From contig CANGQQ010000004.1 in assembly GCA_947456025.1 (NCBI GenBank), positions 1 through 39,534 of the forward strand: a stretch of DNA of 39,534 nt, given 5' to 3'. Positions 17,378 to 26,088 of the stretch are shown here, in pieces. The position numbers and the translations under genes are program-made. The notes below the pieces were generated by a model, which was not told where the DNA came from, searched no databases, and saw only the letters and a program-made list of their open reading frames with translations. Source of the stretch: Chitinophagaceae bacterium. GTDB lineage: Bacteria > Bacteroidota > Bacteroidia > Chitinophagales > Chitinophagaceae. Each line of letters starts with the position of its first letter. Positions within the stretch are counted from its first letter, which is position 1.

Positions 17378-18494
17378 TCAGCTTTTTTGCATGTTCTTCA
17401 TTGTTGAAATGTGTTGCTAATAGTTGCTCCCGCAAAGCAATATCCTGCATCGAAAAGTTTTTGTGAAACAGACGATAGGTGTGGTATTTAATTTCTTTGG
17501 GGTTATTCGCGAGTTGACAACCTTTCTCAAGTCCTGTTCCATCAATCATTTCCTGGTTGACAATTACGTGTCGACCCTTAAACAGGGCATTCAAAAGTTT
17601 CAGTTTGATGCCGGAGTTCGTAAAGGAAGGGAGTAAATGCACCTGAGCTTTTTGAATGAGATCGTTGAGTTCTGCTTCCTGCGGATTTTCGACCAGACAA
17701 ATGTAGGGTTTGCTATGCGACAAATGTTTCAGGCGCTCGGATGGATTCTTTCCCGCGATCACAAAAGGAATTTCAAGGTCGTTGAAGATTTTTTCAATAA
17801 GCCAGATCGCAACTTTCTCGTTTTCGGCAACCGAGAGATTCCCATGATATAGTACAAAAGTTCCCTGACCTTCTTTTGAAGTCACTTTCTGATTGGGGAA
17901 AAATACAGGAAGAAAATGAGTGTCTTTGGCAAGGAATTGCTTTCGGTAGATCTGCTCATCTTTTTTTGAAACAGTAACAATGGTTGCCAGGTTGGCGATT
18001 TCCTTTTCGAACCGTTTCAGCAACCGGCTTTCATGTTTGAAATAAGCTTTTTTTACCATCGAAGATTCCCATTTGCATAAATGGTTATAGTATTCGAATT
18101 CCACATTATGCAAACGTAACAGTACACGCCTGTTTTTTAATAATCCTGCATGCAAGCCGTAACAGCAATGGACACCCTCCAGCAATACCGGATGCTTGTC
18201 TTTCGCTAAACGTTCCCAAAGAGTTGCATCATTACGCGATGCAACGATGTAAGGTATACTGAGCGAAAATCCTTTGTGTCCTTCTTTTCTGGGATAATAA
18301 TTAACCTCTTCGCAATACTTTAATAATTCTTGTTGCTCTCCTCTGCCGTATTCGAAACAATGTAAATGAATGCGAATTCCTTGTTCCTTTAACGCAACGA
18401 GTTTGTAAAAAAGATCAAATACACCTCCATAGTCAACGGGGTAGGGTACGTCCAATGCAACAATATGCAGATGCTTATCCAAAGACTGAAGCAT
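17361..18494 (-). CDS. Glycosyltransferase, GT4-like (second of a pair)
   Basis: Probably transfers a sugar to a cell-surface glycan or lipid carrier from the cytoplasmic face. Seen in 377 aa: N-terminal Rossmann domain starting LHIVALDVPYPVDYGGV (the Gly-rich loop of GT-B enzymes), then ATIVTVSKKDEQIY, a standard domain-joining motif, and a C-terminal domain with FVLYHGNLSVAENEKV and HLLPSFTNSGIKLKLLNAL, the acidic/EX7E-like nucleotide-sugar region in degenerate form. It overlaps the upstream glycosyltransferase by 20 bp, so the two are translated together. Substrate unknown. Confidence 0.82.
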   Translation of the reverse strand: MLQSLDKHLHIVALDVPYPVDYGGVFDLFYKLVALKEQGIRIHLHCFEYGRGEQQELLKYCEEVNYYPRKEGHKGFSLSIPYIVASRNDATLWERLAKDKHPVLLEGVHCCYGLHAGLLKNRRVLLRLHNVEFEYYNHLCKWESSMVKKAYFKHESRLLKRFEKEIANLATIVTVSKKDEQIYRKQFLAKDTHFLPVFFPNQKVTSKEGQGTFVLYHGNLSVAENEKVAIWLIEKIFNDLEIPFVIAGKNPSERLKHLSHSKPYICLVENPQEAELNDLIQKAQVHLLPSFTNSGIKLKLLNALFKGRHVIVNQEMIDGTGLEKGCQLANNPKEIKYHTYRLFHKNFSMQDIALREQLLATHFNNEEHAKKLISWLW

Positions 18495-19629
18495 AAAATT
18501 GTGATAGCTTTTTTTGTTCCACTTGCCAATTTAAAGATTGTTGAGCGATCAAACAATTTGATTTGAGTTGCTGATACCGTTCCGGGTTGCTCAGTAATTC
18601 TTGCATGCCTTCAACAATTGAATTAGTATTAGTATCCTCAATCATGATTGCGATATCATATTGGGCATTGATGGCTTGATAGGCCGGGTAATTGACGCAA
18701 ATCTGCGGTATTCCGGCATGGATGTAATCAAAAAACCGGTTTGCCAGTGAGTAATAGTTGCTCAGTCCATTGTTTTCAAAAAGCGTGAGACCGGCAAAGG
18801 CCAAAGGACTTAGTTGATGCAGCACTTCCGGTTGCAGTTTGCCGGTTAAAATTACTTTTTGTTCCAGTTTGTGTTTCGCAATCAGAGCTTTTGTTTGTTC
18901 AAAATAATTGCCATCGCCCACAATAATCATTTGAGCGGATGTGTTTTTCATTGCAGGTATCAGGGTTTCAAAACTGCGCCCCTGATTGACGGCTCCCTGG
19001 TAGATAAAATGACGGCTTTCCTGTAAACGATCACGGAGGACTTTCTGTGCGTCCGGTATCGTTGCCTGATGTTGTTCGTTGCTTTTCAAAAAAGGTACAT
19101 TTCGTATCACTTCATAGTTTACGCCATAGATCCGCTTAAATTCTTCGGCAATGGGAGTACAAACGGTGTAGCCTTTAGGGAATTGCGGAACCGCCAATTG
19201 TTCGATGCGTTTCCAGAATTTGTAACGGGAGTGGCGTGTTACAATTTCTTTCATTTCACAAAAAAGCTCATGCGCATCGTACACACGTTTTGTTTTTTTG
19301 AGTTTTGAAACCAACAAGACGGGTAAAATGGTGTCCAGATCAATTGCACAAAGGCAGTCTGCCTGTTTTATCCATAGATAGAAAAAAAGCCGAATGTTGT
19401 ATTCGATGTAAAAAAGAGGTCCTTTTTTGAAAAAGCAAAACAATCTTTTTTGCGTAAATGGCTGGTTTTTAATCGGTAAGGATTTTTTTAGCGAAAATCC
19501 AACCAGAGAAACTTGGTACCCTTCCTGTGTAAGTGAGGTGCAGATCCGAATCATTCTTTGATCGTAGGTCAGGTCGTTCGTAACAGTACAAATGATTTTT
19601 CTCAAAGACCGATTTTGCGCAAATTTCAT
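18475..19629 (-). CDS. Glycosyltransferase, GT4-like (first of a pair)
   Basis: GT-B-fold glycosyltransferase, 384 aa. Seen: N-terminal ICTVTNDLTYDQRMIRICTS (loop and helix of the acceptor domain), RVYDAHELFCEM, a DAHE motif common in GT4 family members, and in the C-terminal domain YQGAVNQGRSFETLIPAM, VGDGNYFEQ and FAGLTLFENNGLSNYYSLANRFF, containing the NDP-sugar-binding region. Start chosen at ATG 19629; an in-frame TTG one codon earlier is unlikely. It precedes and overlaps the second glycosyltransferase, and both likely act on one surface polysaccharide. No standard -7 element was seen upstream. Confidence 0.83.
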   Translation of the reverse strand: MKFAQNRSLRKIICTVTNDLTYDQRMIRICTSLTQEGYQVSLVGFSLKKSLPIKNQPFTQKRLFCFFKKGPLFYIEYNIRLFFYLWIKQADCLCAIDLDTILPVLLVSKLKKTKRVYDAHELFCEMKEIVTRHSRYKFWKRIEQLAVPQFPKGYTVCTPIAEEFKRIYGVNYEVIRNVPFLKSNEQHQATIPDAQKVLRDRLQESRHFIYQGAVNQGRSFETLIPAMKNTSAQMIIVGDGNYFEQTKALIAKHKLEQKVILTGKLQPEVLHQLSPLAFAGLTLFENNGLSNYYSLANRFFDYIHAGIPQICVNYPAYQAINAQYDIAIMIEDTNTNSIVEGMQELLSNPERYQQLKSNCLIAQQSLNWQVEQKKLSQFYASVFG

Positions 19630-19667
19630 CAATTCCGGTCGCTTTTCAGAAAAATCTCCACCTTATT

Positions 19668-19699
19668 TTGTATGTTTTTTTTAAAAAACCTTACCTTTG
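19668..19699 (+). promoter_or_regulatory. Promoter of rpsO
   Basis: TTG (19668-19670), a 21-bp spacer and TACCTTTG (19692-19699), followed by CC. Leader of about 46 nt to ATG 19750, unusually long for this window. It holds two copies each of TTGAGATG (19711, 19745) and GATGTAAT (19715, 19728). Confidence 0.6.
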
Positions 19700-19749
19700 C
19701 CGCCACTTTATTGAGATGTAATCTTTGGATGTAATTTAAAAAAATTGAG

Positions 19750-20022
19750 ATGTCAGTATTAACAAAAGAAAAAAAAGCAAACATTTTTGAAACCTACGGC
19801 GGTAAAGCGACCAATACCGGTTCCATCGAAGCACAGGTTGCACTGCTTACAGAACGGATCTTGCACATTTCCGGGCACATTAAGGGAAATAAAAAAGATT
19901 TCTCCTCAAATCGTGGTCTGGTGCAATTAGTTAGCAAACGTAAGCGCTTGCTTTCTTACCTCAGCAAAACAGATCTGCAAGGCTACCGTGCATTAATTGA
20001 GAAATTAGGACTCCGTAAATAA
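19750..20022 (+). CDS. rpsO: 30S ribosomal protein S15
   Basis: Primary 16S rRNA-binding protein of the small-subunit platform. Seen in 90 aa, the standard length: KANIFETYGGKATNTGSIEAQVALLTERI, in two pieces starting near residue 9, covers the conserved first helices; KKDFSSNRGLVQLVSKRKRLL (about 48-68) is the rRNA-binding stretch; YLSKTDLQGYRALIEKLGLRK ends the protein. Own promoter and strong terminator, so it is separate from pnp, although the rpsO-pnp order is conserved. S15 often represses its own mRNA through the leader; the repeated leader elements are a candidate site (inference). Confidence 0.97.
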   Translation: MSVLTKEKKANIFETYGGKATNTGSIEAQVALLTERILHISGHIKGNKKDFSSNRGLVQLVSKRKRLLSYLSKTDLQGYRALIEKLGLRK

Positions 20023-20040
20023 GTACGGCTATGAATAATT

Positions 20041-20083
20041 AAGTATTCCCAACTGATTGTTTTACGGTTGGGAATACTTTTTT
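20041..20083 (+). terminator. Terminator of rpsO
   Basis: A perfect 13-bp stem: AAGTATTCCCAAC (20041-20053) with GTTGGGAATACTT (20067-20079), 13-nt loop, then more T up to 20083. It starts 18 nt after the rpsO stop and separates rpsO from pnp. Confidence 0.9.
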
Positions 20084-20176
20084 GCATACGTATACGATCA
20101 TTTATTCACCCGTTGATGCCTGACGAACGTAAAACGATTGCACTGTTTGTTTTGCATCAAGTTTAATTCATTTAAT

Positions 20177-22339
20177 ATGTTATCACAACCAATCAGTAAA
20201 TCATTTGATCTTGGTGAAGGACGAATTGTAACCATTGAAACCGGAAAATTAGCGCGTCAGGCAGATGGTGCTGTAACGGTTCGCCAGGGAAATTGCATTT
20301 TGCTTGCAACAGTTGTTGCCAATAAAGAACCCAGAGAAGGACAGGACTTTTTCCCTCTTTCGGTAGACTATCAGGAAAAGTTTGCTTCTGCAGGACGTAT
20401 ACCGGGTTCATTTTTCAAACGTGAAGCGAGATTAAACGATTATGAAATTCTGACCAGCCGTCTGGTCGATCGTGCCTTAAGACCTCTGTTCCCCGAAGAT
20501 TATTTTTGTGACGTACAGGTGTTAATCAGCCTTGTTTCTTCCGATCCTGAAATCATGCCCGATGCCTTGGCTTGTTTGGCAGCGTCTTCAGCACTTGCTG
20601 TATCAGATATTCCGATTAAAGAAATCATTTCAGAGGTTCGCATCGCCGTTGTAGATGGTCAAACCATTATCAATCCTACGCGTTCACAACTTGCGCTTGC
20701 TACATCTGAATTCATCATTGCCGCAACCGAAAAGAACCTGATGATGGTGGAAGGTGAAGCGAAAGAGTGCAGTGAAGAAGATCTGGTCAATGCGCTTGCT
20801 GTAGCGCACGATGCCATTCGTGTACAGATTCAGGCACAAAAGGAATTGCGTGCTGCTGTTGGTATCACCACCAAGCGCGATTATCCCAAACCCGATGCAC
20901 ATGATGAAATTCATCAGAAAGTTATCGCACTGGCTAAAGAAAAAATCTATGCTATTTCCAAAGGCGGTACTTCCAAGGCGGATCGCAGTCTGGCTTTTGA
21001 TACACTGAAAAAAGAAGTTGTTGCAAGTTTTGGCGAAGAAGTAACCGATAAAGAAAAAAAGCTTGCCAAGAAATATTTTGAAGATCTGAAGTGGGAGGTT
21101 GTTCGGGATATGATTCTCGAAGACAGGGTGCGTCTCGACGGTAGAAAACTGGATCAGGTTCGTCCGCTGGCTATGGAAATTGAGCCGCTTCCAACTCCGC
21201 ATGGTTCTTCTTTGTTTACCCGTGGAGAAACGCAGTCTTTAACTACAGTAACACTTGGTACCAAACTCGATGAGTTGCTGGTAGAAAGTGCGGCTACGAG
21301 TGAATACAGCAAATTTATATTGCATTACAATTTCCCTCCTTTCTCTACCGGTGAAGTGAAACCGATGCGCGGTCCCGGTCGTCGTGAAGTAGGACATGGA
21401 AACCTGGCTCTTCGTTCTTTGCGTCAAATGATGCCCGGAAGTGAATATCCTTACACCGTTCGTGTTGTAAGCGACATTCTGGAGTCGAACGGGTCTTCTT
21501 CTATGGCAACTGTTTGTGCGGGTTCTCTTGCGCTCATGGATGCCGGTGTTCCTGTTGCAAAACATGTAAGTGGTGTTGCGATGGGCTTGATTACCCGGGG
21601 CGATGGTAAATATGCTATCTTAACCGATATCCTGGGTGATGAGGATCATTTGGGCGATATGGACTTTAAAGTTACCGGAACACGTGAAGGTATCTGTGGT
21701 GTTCAAATGGACATCAAAGTTGATGGGTTGAGCATGGATGTCATGCGCGAAGCATTGGAACAGGCTCGTAAAGGCAGATTGCATATTCTTGATGCAATGT
21801 ATGAATGCATAACCGAAGCGCGTCCGGAAGTGAAGCCACATGCTCCGCGAATGGAAAAACTGTTTATCGACAAGGAGTTTATTGGAGCAGTGATCGGACC
21901 ACAAGGAAAAGTGATTCAGGAAATTCAACGCGAAACCGGTACTACAATCACAATTGAAGAAATCGGCAACTACGGTGAAGTAAGTGTGTTCTCACCTGCA
22001 AAAGAAGGTCTGGATAAAGCCGTTGCCTGGATCAAGGGTATTGTTGCTGTTCCGGAAGTGGGATCGGTTTACGAAGCAACTGTTAAAAGCATCAAGGAAT
22101 TTGGAGCATTTGTGGAATTCCTGCCACGTAAAGAAGGATTGCTGCACATCAGCGAAATCAGCTGGAAGCGTCTCGATAGCATGGAAGGAATCTTTAAGCC
22201 CGGCGATGTTGTTAAGGTGAAACTGATTGGTATTGATCATAAAACCGGTAAATTCAAATTGAGCCGTAAAGCACTCATGCCGAAACCGGAAAATGCAAGC
22301 CCGCGTCCTCCCCGTCAGGACGAAGAGCAACAAGCCTGA
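20177..22339 (+). CDS. pnp: Polyribonucleotide nucleotidyltransferase (PNPase)
   Basis: Phosphorolytic 3'-5' exoribonuclease, central to mRNA decay. Seen in 720 aa from ATG 20177 (MLSQPISKSFDLGEGR); the earlier TTG at 20138 would add 13 residues unlike the family. Two RNase PH domains (about 1-220 and 315-545) include RQGNCILLATVV and FTRGETQSL, and a helical linker joins them. The KH domain (about 560-615) contains IGAVIGPQGKVIQEIQ, and the S1 domain (about 630-700) starts GSVYEATVKSIKEFGAFVE. The leader has only a weak -7 (TTGTTTTG at 20147). The gene ends in a hairpin that doubles as the prmA promoter loop. Confidence 0.97.
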   Translation: MLSQPISKSFDLGEGRIVTIETGKLARQADGAVTVRQGNCILLATVVANKEPREGQDFFPLSVDYQEKFASAGRIPGSFFKREARLNDYEILTSRLVDRALRPLFPEDYFCDVQVLISLVSSDPEIMPDALACLAASSALAVSDIPIKEIISEVRIAVVDGQTIINPTRSQLALATSEFIIAATEKNLMMVEGEAKECSEEDLVNALAVAHDAIRVQIQAQKELRAAVGITTKRDYPKPDAHDEIHQKVIALAKEKIYAISKGGTSKADRSLAFDTLKKEVVASFGEEVTDKEKKLAKKYFEDLKWEVVRDMILEDRVRLDGRKLDQVRPLAMEIEPLPTPHGSSLFTRGETQSLTTVTLGTKLDELLVESAATSEYSKFILHYNFPPFSTGEVKPMRGPGRREVGHGNLALRSLRQMMPGSEYPYTVRVVSDILESNGSSSMATVCAGSLALMDAGVPVAKHVSGVAMGLITRGDGKYAILTDILGDEDHLGDMDFKVTGTREGICGVQMDIKVDGLSMDVMREALEQARKGRLHILDAMYECITEARPEVKPHAPRMEKLFIDKEFIGAVIGPQGKVIQEIQRETGTTITIEEIGNYGEVSVFSPAKEGLDKAVAWIKGIVAVPEVGSVYEATVKSIKEFGAFVEFLPRKEGLLHISEISWKRLDSMEGIFKPGDVVKVKLIGIDHKTGKFKLSRKALMPKPENASPRPPRQDEEQQA

Positions 22340-22361
22340 TACGGTCATCATATTCTAAACC

Positions 22362-22389
22362 AAGGTCTGTAATTTTGCAGACCTTTTTT
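22362..22389 (+). terminator. Terminator of pnp
   Basis: AAGGTCTG (22362-22369) pairs perfectly with CAGACCTT (22378-22385), followed by T up to 22389. The 8-nt loop (22370-22377) is TAATTTTG, identical in form to the -7 promoter consensus TAnnTTTG. Confidence 0.8.
22370..22377 (+). promoter_or_regulatory. -7 element of prmA inside the pnp terminator loop
   Basis: TAATTTTG followed by CA. It is 21 nt before ATG 22399. No TTG is present in the usual -33 window, which is occupied by CATATTCTAAAC. Confidence 0.5.
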
Positions 22390-22398
22390 CATAACATT

Positions 22399-23226
22399 AT
22401 GGACAATTATATCCAGATTCAATTTTCGGGTGTCAATGCAACGGATGTTGAACTACTGATCGCCTTATTGAGTGAAGCAGGCTTCGATGGCTTCGAGGAA
22501 GCGGACCAGCAATTAGATGCGTACGTTCCTGAAAAGGATTACGATCCTTCCATACTGAAGCAACTACCCGAATCCTTGTATAATTCCTGTACAATGACGG
22601 TGATACCGCCCCGTAACTGGAATGAAGAATGGGAACAGCAGTATCAACCGGTAACCGTTGACGATTTCGTATCCATAAGGGCACATTTCCATGCACCCAT
22701 TCCGGCGATGCAATATGAAATTGTGATTACACCTAAAATGAGCTTTGGAACAGGACATCATGCTACCACCTGGCAAATGATGAAACACATGCAAACAATA
22801 GATTTGCTTGAAAAAAAGGTGTTTGATTTCGGAACCGGAACAGGTGTTTTGGCCATACTGGCGGAGAAATGTGGTGCTGCAGCTGTATTGGCGGTAGACT
22901 ATGACGACTGGTGCATTGAAAATACCACCGAGAATTTAGAACGTAATCGATCTCAAAAGATCATCATCCAAAAAGGAGATGCCCCTCCTTCAAATGGGGC
23001 TTTTGATGTGATTCTGGCAAACATCAACCGACATATTTTACTCCAAAACATGAAGCAACTCTCCGGGGTATTACGGAACGAAGGCTATTTGTTAATCAGC
23101 GGATTTTATGTTGACGAAAATCCGCTGTTAACGGAGGCGGCACAATCTGAAGGATTGCATCTTGTTAAAGCGACAGAACGTCAAAACTGGAGTGCATTGT
23201 TATTTCAAAAGAAGTCCGAAAAATGA
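22399..23226 (+). CDS. prmA: Ribosomal protein L11 methyltransferase
   Basis: SAM-dependent methyltransferase that trimethylates lysines and the N-terminus of ribosomal protein L11. Seen in 275 aa from ATG 22399 (MDNYIQIQFSG). N-terminal substrate-recognition domain (about 1-60), then MSFGTGHHATTWQMM (PrmA signature), SAM-binding FDFGTGTGVLAILAEKCGA and ILANINRHILL (NPP-like motif in the ANI form). The upstream in-frame TTG at 22375 lies in the pnp terminator and is rejected. The stop overlaps the plsY start by 4 bp (ATGA), so the two are coupled. Confidence 0.95.
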   Translation: MDNYIQIQFSGVNATDVELLIALLSEAGFDGFEEADQQLDAYVPEKDYDPSILKQLPESLYNSCTMTVIPPRNWNEEWEQQYQPVTVDDFVSIRAHFHAPIPAMQYEIVITPKMSFGTGHHATTWQMMKHMQTIDLLEKKVFDFGTGTGVLAILAEKCGAAAVLAVDYDDWCIENTTENLERNRSQKIIIQKGDAPPSNGAFDVILANINRHILLQNMKQLSGVLRNEGYLLISGFYVDENPLLTEAAQSEGLHLVKATERQNWSALLFQKKSEK

Positions 23227-23855
23227 ATGGTGCCACGCTTGTTGCAATCGCCTATCTGTTAGGTTCCATTCCAACAGCCGTTTGGATCAGCAGGCTATTT
23301 TTTGGAATAGACATCCGTGAACATGGTAGTAAGAATATGGGTGCTTCCAATACGTTTCGTGTACTGGGATCATTCTGGGGTGTCGTTGTGTTGTTGATTG
23401 ATATGGGAAAGGGTATAGCCGCTGTACAGTTGTATCGCTGGTTACAGAGTTCTACCTGGATGTCGCAGGAAATACATTTCTGGCAATTGGTTCTGGGACT
23501 CACGGCGGTTTTGGGGCATATTCTTCCCGTTTTTGCAGGATTTAAAGGAGGCAAGGGCGTTGCTACGTTGTTTGGTGTGGTTATTGCGATTCAACCCTGG
23601 ATTGCGCTGATAAGTGTGCTTTCGTTTCTTTTAGTGGTTACACTCACACGCTATATTTCACTGGGATCCATTGCAGGTGTTCTGGTTTTTTTGGGATGTG
23701 TGTTGTTTGTTTTCAAGGAAGAGAATATTTTTATTCGGTGGTTTTCCGGTATTTCTGCTTTGGTTGTTGTTTTCATGCATCGGTCGAATTTGGCAAGACT
23801 TGTAAAAGGGACAGAAAACAAATTCAGATTCAAAAACAGGCACAAAAGAGATTAA
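23223..23855 (+). CDS. plsY: Glycerol-3-phosphate acyltransferase PlsY
   Basis: Membrane enzyme that transfers acyl from acyl-phosphate to glycerol-3-phosphate, the first step of phospholipid synthesis. Seen in 210 aa with five or six hydrophobic segments: GSIPTAVWISRLFFG (motif 1), HGSKNMGASNTFRVLG (motif 2 with the active-site pattern) and GHILPVFAGFKGGKGVATLFG (motif 3, with the catalytic residues). Its basic C-terminal tail ends RHKRD. It overlaps prmA by 4 bp and shares its transcript. Full length for the family. Confidence 0.95.
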   Translation: MNGATLVAIAYLLGSIPTAVWISRLFFGIDIREHGSKNMGASNTFRVLGSFWGVVVLLIDMGKGIAAVQLYRWLQSSTWMSQEIHFWQLVLGLTAVLGHILPVFAGFKGGKGVATLFGVVIAIQPWIALISVLSFLLVVTLTRYISLGSIAGVLVFLGCVLFVFKEENIFIRWFSGISALVVVFMHRSNLARLVKGTENKFRFKNRHKRD

Positions 23856-23910
23856 CCGGCTTATCTTTCGGCATTCTGGTATATGAATTGAACTACGATC
23901 TTAAACTTAT

Positions 23911-24726
23911 ATGATGAAATTCCTATTTTCTTTTATTCTTTGTTCAGGTTTACTGGTTGTTTCCTGCAGCAGAAATCAAGTTACCGGCCGTAAGCAAATG
24001 GCTTTTTTGCCGGAGTCTGAATTGCAAAAAATGGCAGGGGAACAGTACCTTCAGTTTTTATCGAAAAGTAAAATTTTACAGGTTACAGTTAACAAGGACG
24101 CCGAAATGGTACGTAGAGTAGGGACACGCATCGCGTATGCCATTACAAAATACTACGACCAACAAGGTAAATCTTCGATCATGGATGGCTATCAGTGGGC
24201 GTTTAATCTGATTGATGAAAACCAAGTCAATGCCTGGTGTATGCCGGGAGGTAAAGTAGTCGTGTATACCGGAATTTTACCTGTAACCAGAAATGAAGCG
24301 GCTCTTGCAGTGGTGATGGGACATGAAATTGCACATGCGATTGCCAAACATGGTAATGAACGGATGAGTCAGGGTATGATCCAGCAACTTGGCGGTACCG
24401 TTTTATCGGTTGCATTGTCGAGCAAGCCGGCCGAAACACAAAACCTGTTTTTGCAAGCCTATGGCGTGGGCTCTACCGTTTTGGGCACCTTGCCTTTTTC
24501 CAGAAAGCAGGAGTTGGAAGCCGATCGTTTCGGTCTGATTTTTGCCGCAATGGCCGGGTACAATCCAAACGAAGCGGTTCCATTTTGGCAACGAATGGCT
24601 CAGATTGGCGGCGGTCAAAAGCCACCGGAACTTTTGAGTACACATCCCTCTGATGAAACCCGCATCCAAAAAATGAAAGGATATGTACAGGAGGCGTTAA
24701 CTTATTACAAGCCGGCAACTAAGTGA
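23911..24726 (+). CDS. M48-family metalloprotease, lipoprotein
   Basis: Zinc endopeptidase of the M48 family, comparable to LoiP/YcaL and BepA-type periplasmic proteases acting in outer-membrane quality control (inference from family). Seen in 271 aa: lipoprotein signal with LLVVSC (Cys19), N-terminal NQVTGRKQ, zinc site HEIAH at 138-142, third ligand in ELEADRFGL (about 198-206), and a final TPR-less tail with HPSDETRIQKM, the usual C-terminal motif. Start could also be the second Met (23914). Independent of plsY, 55 nt upstream. Confidence 0.9.
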   Translation: MMKFLFSFILCSGLLVVSCSRNQVTGRKQMAFLPESELQKMAGEQYLQFLSKSKILQVTVNKDAEMVRRVGTRIAYAITKYYDQQGKSSIMDGYQWAFNLIDENQVNAWCMPGGKVVVYTGILPVTRNEAALAVVMGHEIAHAIAKHGNERMSQGMIQQLGGTVLSVALSSKPAETQNLFLQAYGVGSTVLGTLPFSRKQELEADRFGLIFAAMAGYNPNEAVPFWQRMAQIGGGQKPPELLSTHPSDETRIQKMKGYVQEALTYYKPATK

Positions 24727-24825
24727 TTTTTATTAGGCAGGGATCCGTTGTCCTCAAAGGACGTGTCTTTGTTTAAACCCTTTAAAATATTTGCACAAAT
24801 AGTATAAACGCTGGGGAAAATTGAC

Positions 24826-24833
24826 TACCTTTG
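24826..24833 (+). promoter_or_regulatory. -7 element for the 24872 gene
   Basis: TACCTTTG followed by CA, an exact consensus match, 38 nt before ATG 24872. No TTG at -33. Confidence 0.5.
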
Positions 24834-24871
24834 CATTCCGGTTTTAGTTCTCATCAAAATTTCAATTTGGC

Positions 24872-25321
24872 ATGTCTATTTCCCTTTTGGAAAAACTCCA
24901 ATTAAACGACGAAAAGAACTTATTGATTCAAGGATTGCCATCCAGCATCGAAAAGCAATTTGTAAAATTGTCTTTTTCCAAAAACGTAACTCCCTTACTT
25001 CGTTCCAAAAAAATCGATTTTGCACTGGTGTTTGCCATCAATCAAAATCAATTGAATGGAATACTTAAAGAAGTGTTGCCGGCATTAAACCATCATGCCA
25101 AATTTTGGATCGCTTATCCCAAAACGGCTTCCAAAATCGTTAGCGATTTGAACCGCTGCGGTAATTGGGATTTTGTGTGTCAATGTGGTTTTGAAACGTC
25201 GGATGAAGTGGTTCTGGATCATGTGTGGACTGCTCAACGTTTTGAACGTCCCGTTATCGAGGCACCTGTAAAGGCAACACGCACCAGAAGAACCGGCCGA
25301 CTCACACCCGCCGAAGCGTAA
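24872..25321 (+). CDS. DUF3052-like small protein
   Basis: Function unknown. 149 aa; the middle (about 48-120) follows the pattern of DUF3052 proteins: FALVFAINQNQLNGILKEVL, then HAKFWIAYPKTASKIVSDL, a WxAYPKxxS segment, then GFETSDEVVLDHVWTAQRF near the end. The 20-residue tail is Arg/Thr-rich (TRTRRTGR), which may bind nucleic acid or be disordered. No signal peptide. The resemblance is recognised by pattern, not confirmed by search. Transcribed alone. Confidence 0.6.
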   Translation: MSISLLEKLQLNDEKNLLIQGLPSSIEKQFVKLSFSKNVTPLLRSKKIDFALVFAINQNQLNGILKEVLPALNHHAKFWIAYPKTASKIVSDLNRCGNWDFVCQCGFETSDEVVLDHVWTAQRFERPVIEAPVKATRTRRTGRLTPAEA

Positions 25322-25452
25322 GCTTACTTTTGTTCCACTGTTTTCAAGTTGATTTGTTCGTTCCTTGCATACAGCATGCGAATCTTCCTTCGTTTGAGCC
25401 GTATAAACGCATTTTAACGATTTTATTTATCTGTTCCCTGCCTTAGGATTCT

Positions 25453-25460
25453 TAGTTTTG
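25453..25460 (+). promoter_or_regulatory. -7 element of the PAP2 gene
   Basis: TAGTTTTG followed by TCATT and ATG at 25466. The 5-nt gap implies a leaderless or nearly leaderless transcript. Confidence 0.5.
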
Positions 25461-25465
25461 TCATT

Positions 25466-26083
25466 ATGAACTGGAAATACAATCATCCGTTGAAAAATGG
25501 ATTCACCTTCCTGGTGTGTTTGTTCATACTTGTTGGAGCATCCGTATTACTGATCTGGGACAAATCAACAACGTTCCTCTTATTAAATCAACAGCATTCA
25601 TTTATTGGAGACGTTGCACTCAAATACCTCACGCATGTTGGTGATGGTTTGTTTATGATTGGATTGGGTATTGTGCTTCTGGGTTTAGGAAAACGAAAAC
25701 TAGGGGTCTTGATGCTTCTTACATTTTTACTTTCCGGACTGTTTGTTCAGATCATCAAACACTCGAATCCTTCACCAAGGCCGGGATTGTATTTTTCAAA
25801 GTCTGAACACATCCATTGTGTAGACGGAAACCTGTTAAAAGGCAGTAACAGTTTTCCCAGCGGACATACCACAACAGCGTTTGCCTTGTTTGCGCTGCTG
25901 GCTTTTGCAACACGAAATGTCTATTGGCAAATTGCCTGCTTCCTGGGGGCACTTCTGATCGGGTATTCACGTATTTATCTGGGGCAGCATTTTTTGGCCG
26001 ATGTTTTAACCGGTGCGGTCGTGGGAACAGCAACGGCCTATTTATTGAACTGGTTGTTGCGGAACAAAGAGTGGGATTCCTGA
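25466..26083 (+). CDS. PAP2-family membrane phosphatase
   Basis: Lipid phosphatase of the PAP2 superfamily; candidate substrates are undecaprenyl diphosphate, phosphatidylglycerophosphate or lipid A phosphates. Seen in 205 aa: about five membrane segments, and the three-part phosphatase motif KHSNPSPRP (about 94-102), PSGHTTT (about 131-137) and SRIYLGQHFLADVL (about 172-185), with the catalytic His pair in PSGH and QHFLAD. It ends 5 bp before the stop of convergent dnaG. Confidence 0.88.
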   Translation: MNWKYNHPLKNGFTFLVCLFILVGASVLLIWDKSTTFLLLNQQHSFIGDVALKYLTHVGDGLFMIGLGIVLLGLGKRKLGVLMLLTFLLSGLFVQIIKHSNPSPRPGLYFSKSEHIHCVDGNLLKGSNSFPSGHTTTAFALFALLAFATRNVYWQIACFLGALLIGYSRIYLGQHFLADVLTGAVVGTATAYLLNWLLRNKEWDS

Positions 26084-26088
26084 TCGCT

